64,000 bases of DNA from Symsagittifera roscoffensis (lineage: Eukaryota > Xenacoelomorpha > Acoela > Convolutidae), in assembly GCF_963678635.1 (NCBI RefSeq), contig NC_087063.1, positions 22,514,701 to 22,578,700 of the forward strand, written 5' to 3'. The position numbers were made by a program, and so were the translations under genes. The notes below the pieces were generated by a model. That model was not told the origin of the DNA. It was given only the letters and a program-made list of their open reading frames with translations, and did not search any database. Shown in pieces: positions 27,701-36,700 of the stretch. How positions within the stretch are numbered: position 1 is the first letter of the stretch; each line of letters opens with the position of its first letter.

Positions 27701-30700
27701 CTTTTAAATTCGAAAGTTGAGATTTTGAAATTCGAAAAAAAACAACTCAGTATAATTTTTTTTTACTGTTTACTTGCGTTCATTGACTCTTTTCCAACTG
27801 TCTGTTGGCTCTGTTTTCAAAAAACAAGTCAGTTTTTTTCTATTTCTTTGCTTATTGATTTTTTCGAATTGTCTATTGGCTATGGTCCCATGTCCGTGAG
27901 TTTGACGCTTTCCCAACTGTCGGTCGGTTGTATTATTACACTAGCGTCAGCTTAGTGTTTTGTTAAGATCCTTCGTTTTTTTCTTTGCAATGTTGATTAC
28001 ACTTATGAACTTACGATCAGCATAGTGTGTTATTACAACCTTCTTTTTTTCTGAATTAACTCGCAAATAAAAGTTCATTAAAAGTGTTCACTTACTTGGA
28101 AATTTCATTGTAGCATTGAAATTGCATAGCATCTGTTCTCTGCTGTTTTGTGTTTAGTGTTTGGCTATTTGATAGAAAACTTCCGTGGCTGAGTGGTTAG
28201 AGTGTGAGACGCTTAATCTCTAGGTCGCAAGGTCGAATCTCAAACGTAGCCGAATTTTTTTGCTTATTCGAGGCTTATTTCTACTTTTTCTTATTGCAAC
28301 TTATAGAGCTGCTTTTTTGTCGTGTTTTCGCTAGTTTTTGTGAAGCGAAGCTTCGCCTCTGTGTTATAGTTATAAAAGTGTAGCGCGGAGAAGTTTTTCG
28401 AGGGAGGTAATTTTTTGAGAAATTAGTGGAATTTGTCTTGTGAATTGGTTTTCCCGAGCACTCCTGAAACCCTTTTAGTTACCCTATTTTTCCTAAAGTT
28501 TCTTTCTGCAATCAAATTTATGTAAATTTCTGTAAAATCCAAATTTTTTTTGGAATATTTTGACCTGAACTTTGCGTTTTTTGACGCGCGCTCCTCTCTC
28601 AAAGTTAGTATATATTGGTGCCAAATTATCCCTCAGTTAAGTCAACCAAAAACAGAAGTATCGAAAACTTTTTTGAAAAAGTAGGCAACCAAAATGCTAC
28701 TAGGAATTCTACGTTAGGAACCTAAACACGCTACTGACTGAGATCGATTTTGTGTGTGTGTGTGTGTGTGTGAAATTGACGAAGTTTTAGATCCTCGACA
28801 GCAGCTGCCAATTCGGCCGCATCTCTCACCAACTCCTTCGCCAGAACGGCTCCCGAGGGAGTTTTCGGAGATCAGTTGCAGTCAGTGGGGAGCAAGGACG
28901 CCTCAGTCCGATCAGGTTAGCCACAATTAGTGTATTACATCAGAAAATCTTTTTTCGATAGTTTATGATATTCAAGTGTAAGCTCAAGCGTTAATACTGT
29001 GCTGCCCTGTTTTTTTAAATCAAGAATTATTACCTTGATTGAATTATTGAGGATTGTGAGATTATAGTATGAATTTATTGACCCAACTCAATACAATGCT
29101 GTGTTAGATTCGCTGCTCACGAGGTCGGCTTAGTTTTCGAGTCCCTCCTCTTCTATTCCAATGGTAAGTTTCATGTCATCTCACCACCCAACCCCACCTC
29201 TCTAAATTCCCCCTCATTTTCTCACTTACTTTCCAGTTTCCTTTCTGTCTATTGAGATCTGCCGCTAGATTGTTTTGTTTCTATCATTACATCACAAACT
29301 AATTGTTCACGTCTGTTCACACTCAGTCAATTCATGTCCGATCAAAGCGACATTAACTATTTTGATAATTGTTTCAATCGCAGGAGTGATCTTAGATTGC
29401 TTGCTAAAAATGGCAACCGGATTTTTTCAATTTGTCATAATGGGAAGGTTTGACAGGTTATCTGACATTCAGATAAGCTTAAATTCTATGCGCTAGGAGA
29501 AATGATGATGCTGTTATTTTTATTTCCCAATTTTGAAATTAAAGATTGAAAATTGCAATTGATGATTTTGTTTGTTATGAACATTTTGCAAAACCAACGT
29601 GTCGCATGAAATGTTTCTAGAAACCAAGCTATTTTTATCCGGCCTCCAGTTTGACCTAAAGCTTAAGAACTACATACCAAAATGTGACTTTTCATCTTGT
29701 GATCTTATAAATGATCGTTTTTACTAGACATTGTTCAGGCATTTGTGTTCGAGTAGAGGTTACCACTTTGTTCACGCAGTCACTCCTTCGACATGTGATC
29801 AGTTTCAGAGCTTAATTTAGGCGAGGAGCTCATTTGTGAATATCGTAGCATGAAACGGCTTTCTTGCTGAGTTATTACACTTCACTTTATTGTAGTTTGT
29901 TCAGCACGAGTTTCACGTTAATACACCTGCTGAAGCAATGCAAAAAAAAGTGTGAAAGAAAGTCATAAAGAAACTTTATAGCATGAGTTAATTGATGATA
30001 TCACTTTTCACGCTTTTTGCACACCCATTGAGTTAAATATTTGTGTAATGAAAGTGAAATAATTGTTCAAAACCTTTGTGAAAAGAAAAAAATTTGAGCG
30101 CCAATATTGGATCTTGTTCTATTTTAGTTGACCAATGTACTTGACCGAAGTTAACGTTTTATGTTGATGGGATTGTTGATAGGTACATATTCACATAATG
30201 CACAACCGTTAGTTTTGTTGCTTTCTGGTGTGGATGTTCTTTTATAGACAACAGAAGAGGAAATGATTGAAAATTGACGAATGAAGAGGTCACTTGTAAG
30301 CAGCTATTAGGCCGTATATTAATTCTATGTTTGTCCATTTGAAATGCACCGCTCTCAAACACCAATTGTGGGGAAATTTTTAAAATTTGCTAACGCTCAA
30401 ATTAGATTTCTCGTTGTTAGACTTCGATTTGTTTTCAATTTCAATTCAATTTCATTTGCCAAAAAAAAGAAACATTACGCTCTCCAGTAACAAAGGTGAA
30501 AATGACGGGAAAAAACGTGAAATAGTTTAAATTTCAAAAATTGATTTTAATTCAAGTTCTCAGCCGATTAAAAAGCTATCGGTCGCTTCAGTTTTCTCGA
30601 AATTCAAAGAAGTTCAAGGCAATATCTTTTTTGTTTTTCAAACTCGAAAATTTCAAGTTAAAAAAATCAATCATCTTTTCGATTTCTTCGGGTGCTTGAA

Positions 30701-33700
30701 CATTTTTCATTGCCACTGTTGGCTTTTTCGGCGGTTAGACTTTGGATTTCAAGTTAAAAATCATGTGTTTTATGGAAAGCAATTTACGCTTTTTAATAAC
30801 AGTGCAAATGGCGCGGAAAAAAATTGGCTTGTTTTGGTTTGTAACGCTGGCTTTTAACTCAAGCCAGCTTGCGGATGTTGTGTTATTCGATGGCTAGTGT
30901 TTGGAATATAGTAAGTTTTTTGGCCTTATGGTCAAGACAATAAACTAAATCGGTAGGTTGAAATTCCTCAAGCGGCATTTTTTTACCTTTTTACGGCTAC
31001 TTGTTGCCATTTTTATTGTGTGTGTGAAGTGCAACTCCCCCTTTGAGTAACTGTTTGATGTTTTTTTTGTTCCGCTTAGTGTCAAACATAAATGTGAAAG
31101 ATTCCTGAAACTGAAAGATCTTTGAGGTGGTATCTTTGTTTCCTTGAAAGTTCAGATTTCGTGAAAAGCAGTTGGTTTTCAGCTGCATCGAGTCCATTAA
31201 CATTTTTCCAATTGATTGCTGGATTTAAAGACAAATTAAGCTCTCCCATCTCTATAAAAAAGAACATGTCTTGTTAAAGAAAATAGGGCTTAGCAATGTT
31301 GATTACACTTAGGAACTTACGATCAGCATAGTGTGTTATTACAACCTTCTTTTTTTCTGAATTAACTCGCAAATAAAAGTTCATTAAAGGTGTTCACTTA
31401 TTTGGAAATATCTTTGTAGCATTGGAAACTGCATAGCAGCTGTTCTCTGCTTTATGTATTGTGGCTAGTGTTTGGTGTCTGTTAAGCTTGCATGGCGGAG
31501 TGGTTAGTGTGCTTTTTGAACTTTATAGAGCTGCTTTTTGTCGGTTTCTCGCAAGTGTTTGCGAAGCAAAGCTTGCAACTGTGTTGAATTTACTGTTTGG
31601 GATAGTAATGAGCAAAAATATAAGAGCTTTTTTTGTATAAATGTAATTCGTTCATTTAAACTCAAAAGTTGAAAAATTGAATTAAGTGACGACGGTTGAA
31701 AAAAATGTTTTGGGTCATGCAACCTGGTTAGGAATTCAGCAAAAGATTTTTTATGACAAAATTAGGCGAAATTCAATCCTTGCTTTATATTTAGTTCAAA
31801 TCAAACTATATTTACTAGTTATTAAGTACTGTGATTAGGTTATTGTTTTATCTGTGATCACAGGGAAAGCTCTATGAAAGGTAGGATCTCTCTAACTATA
31901 TTCCCCTATTGCAAAAGGGGAGATACTCGTTACTAGGTATAAAGTTTTGATATGCTTAACCGTTGATTTATTTCTTTACAGGGGGAGACTCGTTACTAGG
32001 TACCCGAGGGGGGATATAGTTAAGCAGACCGAAAGGTCTCGCTTGCATTCCATCGCAGCCTGACCGATTGACTATAATTGCGATGCCGTATCTTGCTGTC
32101 TGTGATGATTTACCGCATACCTTATTGGCTAAATGCAAGCAGAGAACGTATCGAAACAGCTTATAATCTTTTCATTGCGAGCTTGCCTGAACTCAGATCT
32201 CAACTTACCCAAGGATTAAAGACCCAATGGGTGGTTTTAACAGCGAAGAATGCAACACCGGCTCTGAATAAAACCGTTGCTTAAAAGTTGCACAGATTAA
32301 ATGCGAACCAAACGTTTTTGCGCCCGGAAGACTAAAGCAATGCAATAAAGATAAAAAAAAACATCATTTTGTGTTCTAACAAAACGTTTTTTCACCAGAA
32401 TCAATGATGGTATACCTTAGAGCAATTAAACTAAAAATCGGACTTATTACGCATTGATTGACAATTACATGCTCATAGTGTGGCATATTAGCATGACCGC
32501 GGCGATATGATCTGCGCGAACAGTTGATAACTTAGGCGAAGTTAGAATAGAATGTACACAATTTGTAGGCGTTTTTGTCTGCGAGGCTACTTGAGCTGTG
32601 CTTTTTAGGCACTTCAGTTTGGTCATTGAAAATGTCTGTCATTTCGATTGTCCTTCTGATTTGAAAAATTATGACGAGCGCAGCAGCAGGCTGTTGCATT
32701 TTTTGCTTATGACCACGCTATGTTCAATTCGTGATTGTTCCGTAAAACTAGAACCAAAATAATATTTCAAAAAGTGAACATTAACATTGAAATCCATAAA
32801 AAAGAATTAATTTTTAAAATGAATATTGAATGTTGTATATTGGGGCAAAATGTGATTTTAATTGCATAATTCAGCCATATGCCAATTTGAATGGCAATTG
32901 GGTTACGTTGGCAAAAATCAGAAACAAAGAAAAGGGCGTGTGGGTTGGGGACAATAGAAGAGCAGCAGACACTTATTTAAATCGTGTGGTTTTTTTTGGA
33001 AAAGGTCCTACAATTTTAGGTCCTACAAATTTGGCTTTTTCGCTGTTTGACTTTTGATTTCTTTTTAAGTTCACTTCAGTTCCGTTGTTAAAAGTAAGGC
33101 AAACTGAACTATCGATGAGCAAAGGTTACGAAAAACGTAATCGACTTCTAGTTTCGTTAATAGATTTATAAGTTTCTCATTTCGCAGCGGCTGAATGAAA
33201 AAAAAATCCCTGTTGATAACCCAGTTTTCTCAAATTGGATTTTTTTATCAAAAAAGGGTCAATTATTAAATGTTTCAGAAGTTCAAAGATTTTGAAGGCC
33301 ATCTAATTTACCCTGGAAATTCGAAAGTTGAGATTTTCCAAAAAAAAAGAAGCAAGTCATTGTTTTTTTACTGTTTACTTGCGTTCATTCACTCTTTTCC
33401 GACTGTCAGTTAGCTATGTTTAGGTTTCCCAGAGGAGTAAAAAAATACTATTAAACCATTTATATCTAAATAGGTTCTTTTTATGAAAACAGTGGTAATC
33501 ATAAAAGTTTTTCGGAATTCAATGCTTTGTGTGGTTTATTTTTTGTTTCGAAAACAAAGTTTTGCCTTCTGTTTGCTTTAGTTCATTGATACTTTTCCAA
33601 TTTTCTGTTGGCTATACTTAAGTTTTCATATAAGTATTTAGTTAAGGACTTTTTAAATATCAATAATGGTGAATCTGATCGTATTTAAGAGCAATAAAGT

Positions 33701-36700
33701 TTGTGGAAAAACGAAACGGGTCATTTTGTGTTGAAATGTTCCTTTTGAATGCTTTTTGCATATGTTAAATTTTGCATGAGATCTTAAAAAAAACTATCTG
33801 AAATTTTCTAAATAACAGGCACTTTAGGTGAGTTGAGTATCATTTGACCACCGCAGCGTTCATTTTATTCTGCTGTTGTTATAGCTACATCGATCTCTGC
33901 TTCGAGCTTCTGATTGAATTAGAGAGATTGTTTTTGTTTGAGAGAGAGAGAGAGAGTTAGGGAAATTTCGTTCCTGACTTGTCATGTTGGTTACGTCTCG
34001 TTCAATCTCTCCTTGCAGCCCCCCAGGGTCTCTAGCGGCAAAACCGACGTAGAAGGGGAACCACTTTTTCCAGTTATAGCGCCTCTGTGCTGGTGTCGGC
34101 ACCTTCCCTCTATATAGCACATTCAAGAGGGAGGTTCCAGTGTTGTATTAAAACCCGTTCTAGGGGCCGAGTTTTTCGGAATGTGGAGAACAGAGTGAAA
34201 CTCCATGACCGGTTCAAGCGGGCAGTTTTAAGTTAGCGGGGAGGACTGAGAAAAACTCCCGTTATGTGATAACCTGCCGATTGTTGGCAGCTTCTTCGGG
34301 ATTCTCCCATAAGCTCTTGATGGTAAGTGAGGTTGGGTGTACCCGGCAGTTAAACAGATGATCGGTGGTGTGTGGTCCTATGTGGGGCAGAACTGGGGCA
34401 GACGTCGGTTATATTGTTTTTAAGCCTGTGGTGGTAGCTAGCGAGTTGAGTTGAGTATCCGGATCGCAGCTGTGACAGTGGGCATCGAGTTTTCCGGTCA
34501 TGTTTGCTTTCATTTGGGGATAAAATTGGTAGAATTCATGAAAGTTTTGTACTTCTGTTGTGCGAAGGTTTTTGATCCCGTTAACATATTCAAGCATAGG
34601 TTTTCGTTTAGCAAATGTTCAATGTCAGGTTTGAACTTACCTTCGAGGGTTGGTCTGATGTTTCGATTAAAACCTTTGTAGTTGATAGTGTGGTGGTCAG
34701 CTCTGTGTTCCTGGTAGCACCCGCGAAGAAACTGTTTAGAAAGCATTTCATTGTGTTTTTTAACCGGTAGAAATTTAGTTTCATCATGCAAATGTGTTAT
34801 GTCACTCATTCTTAGGCATCCCGTAGTTGTTCTTAAGGCGTTGTTTTGCTCTACTTGTAAATGTTGCCAGTTGGTGTAGCTAAGTGTGGGGGTCCAAATT
34901 GGAGCTGTGTAGTTCAGAGCACTCCTTCCTATTGCCTTGTAAGTTACGCTGAGTGTTTCTTAGAAGCAACCCCAAGTAGTGCCGGCAAGTTTTTATGAGT
35001 ACATTATTCTTTTTTTTTTGTAGTTTGTCACAGTTTGTGTGCAGTGTTTGTTAAAGTTCAATTAGATGTCAAATGTTACTCCTAGAATTTTGGGGCCGCG
35101 AGTAATGGGCCGGTTAGTTCCGTCAACCATTACTTTTCGTTCTAAATTAAATTCATTCGTCCATGTTGAAAAAATTGATGTTGTGGACTTATCTTTTGAT
35201 ATGTTAGCCAGGTGTTGAGGCTGTTAAGGTAAGGATTAATGTTGTCTGCTAAAGTATCAATATTGGGCCCTGGTGTTGTGAGGGTTATGTCATCTGCATA
35301 AGTAGTCACTTTGATGATATCGTACTCTGGTAGAGGCATTTTTGACATAGAGATCAAATAGGACCGGTTATAGCACACCACCTTGTGGGCACCTTGTTTC
35401 ACCTTCCTGCGTTTGGATTTTGTGTCACTGAATTCTAGGTATGTAAGTCTACCTCGTAGGTAGGCAAGAATCCGTCTTTTGGTGTTATTAGAAAGATCCG
35501 AGCTGGCGATGTAATTGAGCAGATGGTGGTGGTTTACAGTATCAAAGGCTGCAGTCAAGTCGAGGGCGACCATCAATGTTCTTTGACGCGGTTTGGCCTG
35601 CTTCAAACCAGCTTATATGTAAATTGAGATACATTTAAGCGCAGTAGTTTTCGATCTTTATTTTCTAAATCCGTGTTGGTGTTTGGTGTTCCTGAAAATT
35701 TACATTAAAATTGAAATCGGGTAAACGTAAACGCCACTGGAGAGAGAAGTGCAATTGGTCGGTAGCTCCTAGCTTGTTCGGGGTCTTTACCGGGCTTAGC
35801 CAGGGGTATTTTTCTTCCCACTTTCCAGTTTTCGGGTATTATTGCATTACTCAATGAGAGGCTTATCAACTTACTGGTATTTGATGGCTTGTTTTCCAAT
35901 GAAACGTAAATGGATTGGAGCGATGTTATCAGGTTCTAGCGCTTTGCTTTTCTTACTGGACTTTATTGCATCTTCTACCATTTTAAATGAAATTTTTATT
36001 CCTTTCAGTTCTAATTGTTTGATTTTGCGAACAATTGCCCTTTTTTCTTTCTGTTCTTGTTTGGGTGTGGAGCGAACTGTTGGTTGAATATGTTGCAATT
36101 TTTTGTCTGTTGCGAATTTCAAACATAATGGACGCGTTTCTTGGGGTTGTGGCATTTGTATTGTACAGTGCTTTAACCGTAGAACAGTCTTTATTTGAAG
36201 CCCCTCGATGATCAACGTTGCCTAGAAACTCAATCTATTTGTTTTTTTTTATTATCTACTAGTTTATTGGTTTTTTTGTTTAGTTCACTAATTTTGGGGT
36301 CTCCGGGATGTGTTTAATGGAAATTGTCCCTTATTTTAGGGGTTTCAAGAGCTTCTGTTGGAAAATTAAGCTTCACCTCTTTAATGCATCCTTGAGGTAT
36401 ATGTCCTGATGCCGCGCCGCAAATTATTTTCCTGAAAATTTTCTCACATTCATTAGTTGATTTGGGTAGAGCTAATTTTCGAAACGCTTGTTCGCTCTCA
36501 TTACGCAAGCTTTTCCAGTCAGCTTTTTTGAAGTTAGTGTATTTTTTCTCAGTTGCCTTATTGATTTGAAATTCGCAGGTTATTTTTAGGGTGATGGCTG
36601 AACGGTCTGATCCCAGTATGTTTTCACAGTACCAATCAGTGGACATGGCCAGGTTTGTTGTAAGGCTAATTACAGGTAAACTTACAGTGATGTTTGTTTT

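Larger units (their letters stand above)
23466..28790. other. long intron after exon g
   Basis: Holds the minus-strand remnant near 25 kb, family A copies (26.7-27.9 kb) and the SINE at 28 kb. 23466-24850 and 25500-26690 show only SINE tail fragments (24165, 26460) and AT-rich DNA. Confidence 0.6.
29164..33034. other. intron, left of LINE
   Basis: Apart from the SINE at 31.3 kb, the repeat module at 31.9 kb, the small ORF at 32.1 kb and a weak family A fragment at 30.38-30.70 kb, I see nothing in it. Confidence 0.6.

Noticed and set aside
28185-28254. Apparent tRNA-Ser/Leu gene
   Set aside because: A and B boxes are present but the acceptor stem does not pair and the same sequence with decay occurs in other repeats; kept as a SINE head.
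29131-29133. TAG as the natural stop of RALGAPA after exon h
   Set aside because: Possible only if both alternative exons are included; the phase fit of 38298 and the open frame of exon h' argue for another arrangement. Not excluded.
33860-34126. Minus-strand 88-codon ORF as a gene
   Set aside because: It lies in the LINE tail or in the start of another copy, contains simple repeat, and has no host gene features.
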